Notes: generated from the sequence alone by a model not told the origin. A DNA stretch of 64,000 bases from Mactra quadrangularis (GCA_025267735.1 CM046297.1:21230011-21294010); one strand, 5' to 3'. Numbered from the stretch's first letter, positions 20,301 through 30,595 are shown. Program-made: numbers and translations.

Positions 20301-21099
20301 TCTTTTTAGTCACTTCTGGAGGGGTGAATAATAAATCTTTTCCATGTTGTGTACGTATTTTAATGACATACTCTGGGTACAAATGATCTTGCAGTTTCTT
20401 GTATTCTTCTATACCACAAGATTGATGCATTCCAATACCAACTTGATCTAATAACGCTTTTGCTTCTAATGTTTGTAGACTTTTCTTGGATTGACGAATA
20501 AGATGCCAACGTTTTTTCCATTCAGGTGTTGAAGTCTGGTTCGCTTTACATCGCCCGACCACAATAGATCTGGCCAAGCACATCGAATCTGAACTGTTGT
20601 CAATACGTACAATACTTCTTTTGGTTTGAATAAGATGACTGACATCTACGGATTTAAATGGTAGAGGCTTCCCAGAGCCTTGCGGCATCTCAATATGTGT
20701 AATTTCTAGCTGGGTTTCTCCATCATGAATTCTAAAGGCTTGATTACTCTGCGCCACTTTCTCGATTTCTTCTAATAACGATTCTCCCATGACGTTGGAT
20801 GCTTGATTAAAAGGTATATGAATACCAAAATCTAGCTCTGGATGTTGAATGGAGAATCGAACTTGATCGGTTGATTTCACTTGACATGTATCGTAGAGTT
20901 GTTCAATCATATCGTTGAATAATCGACTGGTAAATTCATACGATTGATCATACTGGTGTAGTGTGACATCGTAGACTTGAGCTTTGGTTCTAAACTTTCT
21001 TGATTTTCTTTCCGACCTCCGTTGTATATTATAAAACTGACGTACATTGTCTGTTTTTAATCTCTTGGTAGGAGGTGGTTGCTCGTCTTCGTGAGACAT
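17311..21099 (-). CDS. Protein-primed family B DNA polymerase
   Basis: 1262 residues. The exonuclease motifs are Exo I FFDFE (Asp420, Glu422), Exo II HNAGGYD (493-499) and Exo III YCRSD (618-622). Polymerase motif A is VDICSLYP (841-848), motif B is KTMLNCLWG (1023-1031) and motif C is YFDTDS (1120-1125). The Cys/His-rich region 295-400 looks like zinc fingers, and a second Cys cluster interrupts the exonuclease near 441-456. Residues 719-745 (DGFCKDT, TVYEFMGCW) form a conserved block of this family that resembles a PD-(D/E)XK nuclease site. The N-terminus has a basic KRLK motif. It replicates the element from its inverted repeats using a protein primer. All catalytic residues are present. 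Confidence 0.97.
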   Translation of the reverse strand: MSHEDEQPPPTKRLKTDNVRQFYNIQRRSERKSRKFRTKAQVYDVTLHQYDQSYEFTSRLFNDMIEQLYDTCQVKSTDQVRFSIQHPELDFGIHIPFNQASNVMGESLLEEIEKVAQSNQAFRIHDGETQLEITHIEMPQGSGKPLPFKSVDVSHLIQTKRSIVRIDNSSDSMCLARSIVVGRCKANQTSTPEWKKRWHLIRQSKKSLQTLEAKALLDQVGIGMHQSCGIEEYKKLQDHLYPEYVIKIRTQHGKDLLFTPPEVTKKSRVIHIYHHDNHYDCIVSITGFLAKPYFCEYCDVGYSHREGHKCIHICVCYSPIPCEFGKPHYCFECRRMFKSEQCYEKHKSTQGKQKKTICQSVCKCKTCGQIIVETKRNHQCTGTKKCRYCKTTVGPGHECFIPTYESPDKKPAKVPFIFFDFECRFDSGEHIPNFCVAQRACGNCMCQSVQEPCATCDGVEGAREMVFRGEDTLKQFFTWLFQSTHRGSTVIAHNAGGYDVQFILRHAITHGSAKPELIMNGSKIIMMKIHGVRLIDSLSFLSMPLSAFPKTFGLDELAKGWFPFYANKLEFQDYVGPYLSLYYYRPNSMKPAQREQFLAWYNEQKDKVFDFQLEMEKYCRSDVDILRRGCGEFRKQLLESDQIDPFLEATTLAQVCNKAWRKNSMPELSLGIISDAGYPNKTKYSMKGVRWLQMIALTEGIHIQHALNHHGEVKIGPYYVDGFCKDTNTVYEFMGCWYHGCPECFPNRDLIHPYSLKTMGLLYAHTKCRLEELKDQGYTVEVMWECEFEKKCKADKAYKTRVERFYFGQDPIIPREALFGGRTNAVKLFHECEEGQEIKYVDICSLYPFVNKYRAYPIGHPTILSQEQIDLTQLDLYKGLIKCCVLPPQDLWMPVLPMHCNKKMVFTLCRTCAEEVQMGKPCTHTIRERSLFGTWTHVELAKAIELGYRVLNVYHVWHWEEWSSDVYRRYIDKYLKIKQEASGYPSGVTTEAEQNQFKEDYYKAEGIVLEHVEKNPGKRAFAKTMLNCLWGKNAQNNILPKTEYVHKLDRLYEILSDPRKSVKYTETFDHDEFMLVNYTDENDKVEPHSSSNPVVASYVTAYARLELYKVLEPLGKRVLYFDTDSCMFIYDPNGYNVPIHSSRLGMWTDEVPQGRIVKYVALGPKNYGYEYIENGEVHQTCKVKGITLDFNASQKVNFNSMVECVKNRDQYSTVVEYESRIKRHRDRKVTSEKQTKTFRSVYTKRIIIDNYMTVPFGYNSLT

Positions 21100-21132
21100 G
21101 GTTATGATGACTGAATGTAGAAACAGCGGTCG

Positions 21133-21168
21133 TTTTTATACCCAACGGTGAGCGGTTGTGTATAAAAG
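21133..21168. promoter_or_regulatory. Divergent, nearly palindromic promoter
   Basis: TATAAAAA on the minus strand (21140-21133) serves the polymerase, and TATAAAAG on the plus strand (21161-21168) serves the zinc-knuckle gene. The TATA boxes and the sequence inside them form an inverted repeat: TTTTATAC, one base, CAAC, then a short GGTGAGCG core, then GTTG, one base, GTATAAAA. Start codons lie 34 bp (left) and 58 bp (right) outside. The palindrome suggests a dimeric factor driving both genes equally. Confidence 0.75.
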
Positions 21169-21225
21169 GGGGAGATGTTCAGATCTCAGATCATTTCGAA
21201 ACACGACTTCGAACTGTGAACAATT

Positions 21226-21618
21226 ATGGCTCAGAGTACATTGATCTACGAGTTAAAGAAAAAACTTGCTGAAGTACATGCCATTGTTGTTAAGTTGGAT
21301 ACTGAGGATTTAAGTCATATTGAATGTTATCGTTGTCATGAAAAAGGACATTATGCGAATAGTTGTTTGAATCAACCAAGGTACACAGAGGGATGTTATT
21401 ACTGTCATGACAAAACACATTATATAAACAAATGTCCATTGAAAACAAAAGAAGAAGATGTGAATGAGAATAAGTTGGTGATCGACATGCCGGAGGAAAA
21501 CAGAATCAACATGCCGGAGGTAAACAAGATAGACATGCCAGAGAAAATCAACACTGAAATACCGGAGGAAAAGAAGAAAGAAAAGAAACGTAAACGGGTA
21601 AAGAACATGGACTTATAA
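21226..21618 (+). CDS. CCHC zinc-knuckle protein
   Basis: 130 residues with two CX2CX4HX4C zinc knuckles: CYRCHEKGHYANSC at about 35-48 and CYYCHDKTHYINKC at about 57-70. The N-terminus is a short helix. The C-terminal half has a loose repeat of MPEE/INMPEV units and ends in a very basic KKEKKRKRVK stretch, probably a nuclear signal. Such proteins bind single-stranded nucleic acid. The gene shares the divergent promoter with the polymerase, which suggests co-expression and perhaps a replication role. Unlike its neighbours it ends in an AATAAA signal and not a histone stem-loop. Confidence 0.8.
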   Translation: MAQSTLIYELKKKLAEVHAIVVKLDTEDLSHIECYRCHEKGHYANSCLNQPRYTEGCYYCHDKTHYINKCPLKTKEEDVNENKLVIDMPEENRINMPEVNKIDMPEKINTEIPEEKKKEKKRKRVKNMDL

Positions 21619-21731
21619 TAATTTGTAAGTGTTTAAACTGACATTTAATATTCAGTGAACACAGTGACTGAACGTAGTGAGTGTACACAGTGACAGAACA
21701 CAGTGAGTGAAATGATTTGTTATATTTAAAA

Positions 21732-21737
21732 AATAAA
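21732..21737 (+). terminator. Polyadenylation signal of the zinc-knuckle gene
   Basis: AATAAA 114 bp after the stop codon, followed by a TGTTGTTTGTT GT-rich element. Between stop and signal lies a short GTGAGTG/CAGTGA repeat. Confidence 0.7.
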
Positions 21738-21760
21738 TATATTGACATAAATGTTGTTTG

Positions 21761-21800
21761 TTATTCTTCGTAAGTAAATGGTGTGGCCCTGAAAAGGGCC
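21761..21800 (-). terminator. Histone-type 3' end signal of the YPDL gene
   Basis: Minus strand: CAAC, then GGCCCT-TTTC-AGGGCC (21800-21785), then a purine-rich CGAAGAATAA (21770-21761) 14 nt downstream. The stem-loop begins 14 nt after the stop codon. Stem, loop, flanks and spacing match the metazoan histone mRNA processing signal. Confidence 0.85.
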
Positions 21801-21814
21801 GTTGGTTTTAGTTA

Positions 21815-22126
21815 TTAGATTTTAGCTGCAGTAATGAAGGCCTTCCATCTTAGGACTGGGTCCTTCGATTGACATTCTGCCAAGTAGATGTAGTACCAGT
21901 AGTTTTTGTACAGCTCATCATCATAATACTCAGATAAATCTGGGTACAAATTACCCATCTTGATGTTGGATTTATCAGTCTGAAACTCTGACAAATCTGG
22001 GTACAAATTACCCATCTTGATATTGGATTTATCAGTCTGAAACTCTGACAAATCAGGGTACAGGTTACCCATTTTGATGTAAGAGGGTGTATCATCACAC
22101 AGAGAAGGTTTTAAGCAGTTGCCCAT
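21815..22126 (-). CDS. Predicted myristoylated protein with three YPDL late-domain motifs
   Basis: 103 residues. MGNC at the start is a strong N-myristoylation context with a palmitoylatable cysteine. Residues 17-66 are three 19-residue repeats, each with MGNLYPDLSE; YPDL occurs at 23-26, 42-45 and 61-64. YPxL motifs recruit ALIX and the ESCRT machinery in retroviral and other budding proteins. The C-terminus is Tyr-rich (ELYKNYWYYIYL) with a basic end. I infer a membrane-anchored budding or membrane-remodelling adaptor. The repeats are 57 bp at the DNA level. The gene has a histone-type 3' end and no clear TATA box. Confidence 0.8.
   Translation of the reverse strand: MGNCLKPSLCDDTPSYIKMGNLYPDLSEFQTDKSNIKMGNLYPDLSEFQTDKSNIKMGNLYPDLSEYYDDELYKNYWYYIYLAECQSKDPVLRWKAFITAAKI
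21939..22080. repeat. 57-bp tandem repeat encoding the YPDL units
   Basis: Two full units (21939-21995 and 21996-22052) differ by about one base, and a third partial unit follows. Near-identity suggests recent expansion, raising motif number in the protein. Confidence 0.9.
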
Positions 22127-22184
22127 CTTGAATGCTCAAGCACAAATGAACTGGGACACCACACAATACAAGAGAACAAAAACT

Positions 22185-22303
22185 AAGAACCAATCAAAAC
22201 ACACACATGAAGAACCAATCAAAACTCGTACTTTAAGAACCAATCGCAGACTTTCAGGATGTAGGTCAATCCTATTCCTGTAGGTCAATCCAGAGTATAT
22301 AAG
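22185..22303 (+). promoter_or_regulatory. CCAAT array with exact 25-bp spacing plus TATA box
   Basis: AAGAACCAATC starts at 22185, 22210 and 22235, 25 bp apart. Two copies of TGTAGGTCAATCC follow at 22260 and 22279, then TATATAAG at 22296-22303, 35 bp before the ATG of the Pro-rich gene. The region lies between two divergent genes and may drive both. Multiple CCAAT boxes with a TATA box are also common in histone promoters. Confidence 0.7.
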
Positions 22304-22337
22304 TCGTTGGAATCGCTGCACACATTCATATCTCAAC

Positions 22338-22625
22338 ATGTCTCAGAAAATTACGTTCGCTGAGATTAGGAAGAATCTGCCACCTCCAGAAGTGGAAGAC
22401 TGGGGTGATAATGTAAAATTACCACCTCCGCCGCCAGAGGACTGGCATAAGGAGCTGATGGAGGTACCCTGTATGGCTCCAAAACGTGAATGGGATCACG
22501 AATTAGATCTCATAAACAATTGGAGTGGAGGCAAAACGGAGACGTTCTCTTTAGCCACAGGTACCACCAAGAAGGCTTGGGCTAAATGGTGCGTGGTGTG
22601 TATGGGGAAGTGTGGTTGCCGTTGA
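22338..22625 (+). CDS. Pro-rich small protein
   Basis: 95 residues. Two related units occur at the N-terminus, LPPPEVEDWGD and LPPPPPEDWHK, with a third Trp-containing REWDHELD further on. The C-terminus is Cys-rich (CVVCMGKCGC). The PPPxxxDW repeats could be short linear motifs for a proline-binding domain. No family is recognised. It has its own TATA/CCAAT promoter and a histone-type 3' end 18 nt after the stop. Confidence 0.7.
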   Translation: MSQKITFAEIRKNLPPPEVEDWGDNVKLPPPPPEDWHKELMEVPCMAPKREWDHELDLINNWSGGKTETFSLATGTTKKAWAKWCVVCMGKCGCR

Positions 22626-22642
22626 ATGCAACCAGAAACAAC

Positions 22643-22680
22643 GGCCCTTCTCAGGGCCAACCATATCATTTCGAAAGAAT
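22643..22680 (+). terminator. Histone-type 3' end signal of the Pro-rich gene
   Basis: CAAC, then GGCCCT-TCTC-AGGGCC (22643-22658), then ACCA, and 13 nt later CGAAAGAAT (22672-22680). The stem is identical to the other three copies; the loop has one change (TCTC in place of TTTC). Confidence 0.82.
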
Positions 22681-23120
22681 CTATTCTCGACATGTCACAA
22701 TTGATCACTCAGTACATTTTCGACTTAATCCGTGTTTTTTAGATCAAATCCCTATTTTGTTTAAACAAATCTAGTATGATATTATGTATAACAATTATTT
22801 TAATTTGTAGGCATCTATAACGTTATTATTATTACTTATGCACGTATTCCTGCCTATATTATAATCAATAAATGCGTTTTTAATTGAAGTATGGAAAGAA
22901 ACACAGGTTGAAAATCGCCTAAAATCGTTCATTGAATAAAATCTAGAAATAGGATCGCTCCGAAACTGACATGATATTTATCTATGTTACTGACAGAATA
23001 AGGATCAATCATTGAAAAAAGTCTCAGTTAAACCGTTTTCAAATAACAGCTGTTTAAAATTTTAAAAGAAACACAACTGAGCGTAAATTCATAAATATTA
23101 AACACGCCATATGGATGACG
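22681..23120. other. Spacer between the two right-edge genes
   Basis: AT-rich, no credible open frame. An AATAAA occurs near 22867 but lies well beyond the histone-type signal. Nothing else is recognised. Confidence 0.5.
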
Positions 23121-23164
23121 TGACGTCATCAGACTTAAGATTCTTGGAAGTGCGCTATTTATAG
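23121..23164 (+). promoter_or_regulatory. CRE palindrome and TATA-like box
   Basis: TGACGTCA (23121-23128) is a perfect CREB/ATF site. TATTTATA lies 28 bp downstream (about 23156-23163), followed by GC-rich sequence and the ATG at 23208. The arrangement is a plausible inducible core promoter for the rightmost gene. Confidence 0.6.
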
Positions 23165-23207
23165 CACCGCGCTTCGAGAACGTTCATTTCTTGTTTAACC
23201 AGCGACG

Positions 23208-23669
23208 ATGTCGGATCAAGATTTATTAAGAGAAGTTATGCAGACTGCAGAGTTGATGGACTATACTACCATGTACCAGCCTGTCTATCAACAACCTCAA
23301 CAACAAATGATGCAACCACAATCAACTCAACAACAAATGATACAACCAACTCAACAATCCGTGATTCAACCAACAACTCAACAACAATCAGGTGGGTGCA
23401 GTTTTAGTCAAGATCGTCAAATTTCGCTTGCCATTTTGAAAGAACTGAGAGAAATTAAAACGCTGCTGTACCCGCTGAAAGATGTACGTGAAATGATCGA
23501 GAAGAGACAGAGCTGTGCTGTACAATTCATACCTCAAGAATTGAAAATACCTGTACGCTTTTCAACGGAGAGCCGTCATGAACAACATGGACAAGGCAAG
23601 CACAGTAAGAAAATGCCGGAGGAACCTGCACTGAAGAAAAAGAAAGATGATGTGAAACGAAAACATTAA
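23208..23669 (+). CDS. Gln-rich coiled-coil accessory protein
   Basis: 153 residues. Residues 22-62 are Gln-rich with a repeated QQQMMQPQ/IQPT pattern. Residues 68-100 (ISLAILKELREIKTLL, then VREMIEKR) look like a coiled coil. The C-terminus is Lys-rich (LKKKKDDVKRKH), probably nuclear. The mirrored position and Gln-rich character recall the left-edge gene, but I see no clear sequence homology. It has its own CRE/TATA promoter and histone-type 3' end. Function is unknown. Confidence 0.72.
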   Translation: MSDQDLLREVMQTAELMDYTTMYQPVYQQPQQQMMQPQSTQQQMIQPTQQSVIQPTTQQQSGGCSFSQDRQISLAILKELREIKTLLYPLKDVREMIEKRQSCAVQFIPQELKIPVRFSTESRHEQHGQGKHSKKMPEEPALKKKKDDVKRKH

Positions 23670-23693
23670 AGCAGATGGATTTATACAACCAAC

Positions 23694-23730
23694 GGCCCTT
23701 TTCAGGGCCAACCATCTATGCCGGAAGAAT
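23694..23730 (+). terminator. Histone-type 3' end signal of the right Gln-rich gene
   Basis: ACCAAC, then GGCCCT-TTTC-AGGGCC (23694-23709), then AACCA, and 12 nt later CGGAAGAAT (23722-23730). It begins 25 nt after the stop codon. Confidence 0.85.
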
Positions 23731-23771
23731 GAATTCTCAATTGTCAAAATAATCTAGTCTTACACTCACAC

Positions 23772-23993
23772 ACACCAACACACAGGGCGGTACAAAAAAG
23801 TTTTACTTTTTGCGTGGCACCTCTTCTCTCTCCCAAATTTTGTTTCTCTCCCCAAAATTCGTTTTTTCGTTTTGGTGCCATAAATATTTTTTCTTTAAAA
23901 TCTCGGTGCCATAACGGTTTTTTCAAAAAAATTTGGGTGCCATAACGGTTTTTTCAAAAAATTTTGGGTGCCACGCTAACGCCCTACACTACT
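23772..23993 (-). repeat. Right terminal inverted repeat, 222 bp
   Basis: Reverse complement of 6960-7181 with no difference found by reading. It ends ...CTACACTACT. Identity stops at the inner edge, where the left side reads TTGTTC and this side TGTGTG. Confidence 0.97.
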
Positions 23994-23999
23994 GTCGTT
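23994..23999. repeat. Target-site duplication, right
   Basis: GTCGTT, identical to 6954-6959. Bases further out differ, so the duplication is exactly 6 bp. Confidence 0.95.
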
Positions 24000-26900
24000 G
24001 CCTGTTCGATGCTCTTCTTTCTTAGATCATTGTACAAAAACAGCTTATAAAAGACACTGTCGTGTATGTACACGATGTATGATTCAAACACACGAAGTGA
24101 TTGATATTTAAATCACACAGGCAGAATTCGGGAACTTGCGTCTTACGAGGACTGTAAACATCACACAAGACAAACATATTGCACAGGGAATTATACTTCT
24201 GTGTCGTATTTCAAATGATTCTGACAATCAAGTCATAACTCCATATTATTAGAAAATGTCAATTGCAAACATTTGATTGCTCATCGTAATATCCACTTTT
24301 TTGTGAAAACTACTTAAGTCACTCGCTATGAAGAGAAGAAAAAACAACATCACCTCACAGTAATCAGAAATAGTTAGGCACATTAGAACTGAATTCCTCC
24401 ATTAATGCCGAAAAAACAATGATATCGTGCGCTGCATTAACAATAGTTTTCCATAAAACAGAATAAGGTCACGAAACCACGACATCACGTCAGGTTCATT
24501 TAATACCGGTGACACTACATTTCGTGAGCTTTATTTAAAAACGTAAAATATCATTATCACAAGTTTTGTCGGTGAGAAAAATGACAAGGGAGACAACTGC
24601 TTCAAGAAACGGCGAGTACAAAACGGGACATCACTGACTTGAAAATCTTAGAGAAAGATTTTCCCGAATACGTTTATACTCGAGAGATAACTTCTGCCGT
24701 TTTAGTTTCTAGCCGGGATCTGTTCAACCTAGTAAAGTAGACTGATCAGGGTATATAACACTAAACTTAAAATAAACAGGAAATCTGGTAAAGTGACTAG
24801 GAGATCGTAAAACCCGGTTTTATTATGGTGATCGCTGCAGTGCACATGCGTAACGAAAACGTGGTTACTTGAAACGGCATAAAAGATGCACAAACAAACA
24901 TCACTATGGTCTAGAACGTTACCATAGATATGGCGTTATTTTGAATAAATAATACATGCTGTGATATCGTCTGCTAGCCTTATCAATCATAATCCATAAA
25001 AGCTTATGACGGATCAGACATTTTTCTACGAATCCCTGCAATATAATACCATGTTATTTTAGAATCGGTCTAATGTTTGGTAATCCGACCAGCAATGATA
25101 CGAGTTCATGGTGAAATGACAATAACATGTCTGTTCATTTGTTTAGACGTTATATTGTTGTTGCGTCATATTGTTTTTCGTTGTTTTTTAACATTTGAGC
25201 AGTTACGTACAATCTATCGACTCATTTCCTAAATGCACTTTTGGGGATTTCCTGAACCGCATGTCAATGCACCTTACAGAAACAAACGACAACAACAACT
25301 CCTAGATATATTTATTTCACTATAAAATGTGAGGATAAACATGGCAATTACATTAAAACATGCATAATATCATATAGCACCACATGCATGGATTAATACA
25401 GCCATGTCAACCAACATTATATAGAAAGGATGACACAACAAGGGTAAATAAATACCCTTATTTTCATTATGGATACCCTACTTATAGGAAAATGAAAACA
25501 ATAACTTGTCAAAACACTGAGAAAAAAGTATTGCTTGCTGATAAGTCGACACAACACCGTTTCGCCAGATCCAGATCCTAAAGTCCATTTCATTCTACAG
25601 TCAACACTGGTACTGGACCGCTATCATGATCACAATCTCCGTAAACAGATATTATGTAGAGCGTTGTCGTACAGGATCTCTACTTTCTCCGTGGAAGGTC
25701 ACGTCGAGATGAACTTTGTTTCGACCAATCAATGCGTAGCTTTCATCTAGACGAAAACACTATTAATCACATTTTGATTCCGTAATTTCTATTTTTAGAC
25801 CAAGTTTTGCATGCTAATTTAACAGCGGTATTATTCACAGTCTGAGATTGGGCGGCTCATTTCAAATTGCGTGACGTAGACGATGTAAACAAGATACGTA
25901 TCATAAAAATTTCGTCATGAATATTATGATGAGAAAAGGTCGCCTGAACGTGACTTTCGTTTGAAAAAGGCCAGATCTAAATTAGCGAGTATGCGAGCGG
26001 AAAACTTTAGATCGGGTTTTAATCAGATTGTCAGGATCACAACCATGACTAGAGACTGGTCCACTATTCAGTCAGCATTTAAGTCAAGTATAATTTTATG
26101 CGTCGTGTAAATTGCTATGTTCAACATGTTAATTCCAACTAGATGCAACTTCCTATCACAAGCCCACGAAGTCAGGTTAACAAGTAAAATTACTAGAGAA
26201 ATATCATCGTATTTCCAACAAAAGAAATGTCACCGTTAGTACGACATCAGGTGAAATGAAAGAGTTCAGACTTGAGTAAGGTGTGATAGCAACAGATCTT
26301 AAATTCCTCATTTAAAAGACGAGAACATTTTTCATAGTGACAGACAAATGTATCTGTTGACTTTTTTGTCTGCTTTCAGTCAGTTTAACAAAGTACAAGA
26401 CATATAAACAAATTTGCTTGACAACACCAGTCTACAAAGTTAGAATATAAAAGTGGTTGCACGAAAAGGTCGATTTAGCAGCCAACACTATCTCTTGTTC
26501 ATAGAATTTTGGTAGCCCTAACGAAAATTTTGGTTGATCGAACTAAAAAATGGGTTGCTCCACGGCAACCGGACACCTAGTTATTTCGTAGATTGCAACA
26601 CAATTAAGATGTATTTAACTTTACCTAAACAACGGGGGCACTTTAGATAACCCCTCTGAGTATATGACCTTACGGGTTTAAAAATACAAAAGAGAATGTT
26701 ACTGTTTCACTAATGTCAAAATTTTTAGCTCAATTTTTATTTCGTAAGTCTATTTTTTAAGATTTAACAAACAATTATCCATGCTCAAATCTTTTTTACA
26801 GAAAAAGGTAAATGACCGATCTTGAGTGAACGAGAAGGTTAAGTTCATAAATCAGATCATGTGAGCCCCCACCTTCAGCCCATAAAACATTTTACTGTCT

Positions 26901-27985
26901 TAAATAACCAGATACTAGTTTGAAATATCCATATTATTAAATTACACAGGAAAAAAAATCCTGTGAGCGGACGGGTGGACGAACAAAAACACACAACAAT
27001 TGCCCCAACTTAAGCTCACTTTCTGTGAATTTAAACATCTCTGTCTCAGATATTTCAAATTCTGATCACGCTGCTAATTTATTGTCGTCTTCCAATTACT
27101 GTCGTAAAAGTGAAAAGTTATTTCCAGTAAAGTACAACTTGTTAGATGTTTGTTTTTCAAGAGAAGTCATTTGCTAAGAAGACATCATTATAGCCGCGAT
27201 AATTTGATTTTAGTATGACTTCAAATTGGGATAGACTTAATGAACGTCTTCGATGCGTTAGAGCCTCTCTAATTGAACAGTTTCGTTTTTTACCAAAAAT
27301 GACGGAGCATGCGTCATGATCAGGATAAAAGTCACACCATATCCGTGTCGATACCGGAACGGTAGGGTTGATTATTATCCCATGCCGCTGATGCATTGTC
27401 ACTCAGATTTCTCAAATTTTCTCTTAAATTTACGAGACGACTTGTAGTGTTTCCTAATTATGTAACAGGTGACACCTGAGTTCAAGAATGCTCTGATAAT
27501 TAAATCCGACTTCCAATTATATTCACACCCTTTATGTTTTAAGCGTTTTTCAAAAAAGCTATTCAAGTCTATATCGTGAGTAGAGCAAAACGACAAAAAA
27601 GTCATGTATTTTTATTAACAACTAAACAGCCCTCACTCGGAAAGGGCGACAACTTTTTTTGTACCTTAAAAATAAAGCAAAATCGACACTACAGTCGACT
27701 TTTTTCTGGAATGATATAACAGGCCTGAGTCAGGCTCGAAAAAGCACGGGACGTCATATCTAAAATCCGTTGTGAAGCCAATTGCGCAACTCACTTGATT
27801 TTTGATGTTCATAATTGTAAGAGAATTAAATCTTAGTCTAAAATAGTCAGAGATGCTTACTCCTCTTTAAAAGTCACAAGTTTCACTGTACGCACAATTA
27901 AATATTGCGTTAAGCGCAAAGTACTAATCCCTCCGTAACAGTGATATTATGAAAGTTGCTTATCGTTTACGTATATAGCTAAGCA
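24000..27985. other. Right host flank, first part
   Basis: AT-rich DNA with no gene recognised. Contains one member of a dispersed repeat pair (25655-25895). The short open frames near 25384 and 27157-27605 lack conserved features. Confidence 0.5.
25655..25895. repeat. Dispersed repeat, copy 1 (partner at 47700-48030)
   Basis: Shared blocks in order: GTCGTACAGGATCTCT, GTCACG-CGAGAT, CGACCAATCAATGCGTAG, TTCATCTAGA, and TTCAAATTGCGTGACGTAGACGA. The partner carries the same blocks with substitutions. It could be duplicated promoter or regulatory DNA, since CRE-like and CCAAT-like motifs are included. Confidence 0.65.
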
Positions 27986-28305
27986 GCCACCCGGCTAGCT
28001 CAGTTTGTAGCACACAAGTCTACTGATCGAAGGGTCATGGTTTCGATTCCTTGGCGGGGCTCACTTTCGTGGAGCTTGGTCATGAAATTATTTCTACGGC
28101 CATTCTCCTTCCTACCAATTTTTAATTATGTAGGGCAGTTGTCAGTCACTGACGAAAGTATGCGCTTAGTAGTTGGTTAACAGCTAAATCCAGAGATTTA
28201 GTCTTTCTAGGAGGAGTGAGTAGGTTGAGTGACCGCTGTTATTTGACCTATACAATGTGTTGCTACGACGTTAAACCCAAACAAACAAACAACAAACAAA
28301 CAAAC
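27986..28305 (+). repeat. tRNA-derived SINE
   Basis: The head has an A box in GGCTAGCTCAGTTTGTAG and a B box in GGTTTCGATTCC. The body runs about 200 bp and ends in GACGTTAAACCCAAA followed by a (CAAA)n-type tail. It is the most complete SINE of the window. Confidence 0.85.
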
Positions 28306-30365
28306 GTACCTAAGCTCAGCTTTTAAAAACTCGCGACTTTTGAAAGCTTAATGTTAGTTATTTCTAGACAAACTTCGTCTTATAAATATCGTACAATGCA
28401 TTCTCCTGTTAACAAAATCGATGACATAAGATCAACATGAAATAACTTAGTTACAGACCAACAATAATTCTGCTGATGTTTTCAGGATGAAAGTACAAGT
28501 ATTAGCAACTTGTTTCATATAAATTCAATACTTCAACCGTGCATGAAATGCTTCATGGACAGAACATACTAGACGACATCATTAAAGGTACTCATTCACA
28601 GATTTCAACTTAAATATCAACTTTTTCTGAAACTATTAATATTGTATGGGAATATTTTTGGAAGCAGGGAAGTAGTGTTCTGATAATGACAATTTTAGTA
28701 CAAATTGACATACCACTACAAATGATAGTGTTTACATGTAGTAAAAATCTACCCCGTATGTCACGGTATAGATCATTTTAGTGCATTTTTGAGACTATTA
28801 TTGCATATTTCTTGCAATCGTTTGGTCAGTTTGTCTTAAAATAATGAGAACTAATTTTGACACTATTTCACTCCCTGAATGGTATTTTGAAAGTATAGAA
28901 AAAATAAACTAAATCTGTGAACTAGTACCTTTAATTGTAGACTAGAACCGAACAGGCTGCGATTTCCAAGATTCTTAATGATCAAAAGCCAACAAACTGT
29001 AAACAACATCGTTTGCTATTTATGTACTTTTAGATGAAAATAATCAATTAGAACTATCCTTGTAAAAGTTTCCACATAACGCTATGAAAGTACTTTTGGC
29101 AAAACGTTCAAGTACACTTCATGTAAGCAACTATTTCAAGTGCCATTCATGTAAAAGCATCGTTTAATGCCAAAGATTACCACTTCAGATTTAAATTCTT
29201 TCATTAAATGGGAAATTAAATTGTCTTCGACAAACCCAGTCTGGAATGCAAAAGTACATACCTTCATCAACTTAAGTCTAGAATCGTGATAATCGTTTGA
29301 GAGAACTACCAGTAGCAAATTAATTACTGATGCACGTTGTCGCGTAAACTTTCAACAGCGCTGCAAACGATTTCACTCAAATAGCTGCGGTTGAGTCAAA
29401 TTACAAATTTCCTGTTACTTTTTTTAACAAAACAAAACTTGTAATAGGGAATTGAAGCCGTTGATCATTTAAAACCTGTGACGGCTAAAAACGGCAGCAA
29501 GTCGGACAGTAAAGTTCTACTGAAGTAATAACCAAGTGCATTTGGATTAACGGAAGACAATTGATATTTAATATCGAACTTCATAGAACGGAGTAACTCC
29601 CCACTGCCTGGATTCGAACCTCGAGTCCTATGCTCTATCACGGTCAAATATGCAAACCGCGATCCGGTTTTGATTATACGAGTATATATATATATTTTAT
29701 ATTTTCCTATCATTTCAAACAGAAAACATTATTCAGAGCTGTATGAAAAGATCTGCTTCTTTGCTTTGATTGCCTCTTAATACAAAATGGTAGCAGGAAA
29801 ATTTCAGTAATTACATCCGGTTCTCACTCATTTGTTTTGACAGTTCTGCCATTGTCTGTGAGACCTCTTGTCTTGAGAAGTATCAGAGATATGACAGCAA
29901 GTTATTCTAGGATTCCAAATGTTGTCAGATTTGAGAGGTTTGTCTTAGAGTTTATTTGTTATGTCACTGACAATGTTTTCTGAAGGACTGTGACAGATAA
30001 TGACATTCCGTATTTCAATAACGTAACCAGGAAGTTATTATCTTGTGAGGATGCAGGGTATTGAGTCATGTGATCTTCAGAGTGGAAACCAAATATTACT
30101 TTCCTCAGATGCATGCAAAAGCCAACAAATAGGAATAGATAACAACATATTTCTATAGAGGGTATGTTTACAAGCACAAAACTTCTTTTATTTTTTTTTA
30201 ATGAAAGGGACTTATTTTAAAGCATGAGCTTTTCATAAAAATTGCATTGGCGTTAAAATATTTTAAAACACACTTAGTTAACGTCCATGTAGTGTTTCTC
30301 TACGCACATCCATGTGTCCCCAATAAGCTTTTACCTTTATTCAGCATCTGACAATGCAATAAACT
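28306..30365. other. Host intergenic DNA
   Basis: No gene recognised. A tRNA-like B box in reverse orientation (GGATTCGAACC at about 29609-29620) marks another degraded SINE head. Confidence 0.45.
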
Positions 30366-30595
30366 TATTTTATTTTATTTTTTAACGTCGTATTCAACAC
30401 ATATACAGGTCATTTATACGACAGTCAGCTCTTCCTACTATAGGTTTCCTAGACACTTTTCTATCACCAGTACTAACTTACCCTACTACGAGGCCGACAA
30501 CTCATGTATACGGTTTGACATACCGCGACCGGTCTCGAACCAGCGATCTCTGAATTCGAAGTCAGACATGCTAACTACTGCGCCACGACCGCGGC
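30366..30595 (-). repeat. tRNA-derived SINE
   Basis: Read on the minus strand: a tRNA-like head with GTGGCGCAGTAGTTAGCA and GGTTCGAGACC, then a body, ending in GACGTTAAAAAATAAAATAAA. Shares its 3' end and the CTGGTGATAG-like body with the SINE at 33475-33757. Confidence 0.8.

Larger units (their letters stand above)
6960..23993. mobile_element. Complete Polinton/Maverick element (17,034 bp)
   Basis: The element is defined by 222-bp terminal inverted repeats beginning AG and ending CT, a 6-bp target duplication, and the full hallmark gene set: protein-primed DNA polymerase B, retrovirus-like integrase with chromodomain, packaging ATPase, adenain-like cysteine protease, major capsid protein and penton-like protein. 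All hallmark genes are open. With both termini reading as identical, this points to a recent insertion. The capsid, protease and packaging genes fit the established view that Polintons can form virions. Sixteen genes are on the minus strand (including the 43-aa micro-ORF) and three at the right edge on the plus strand. Confidence 0.98.
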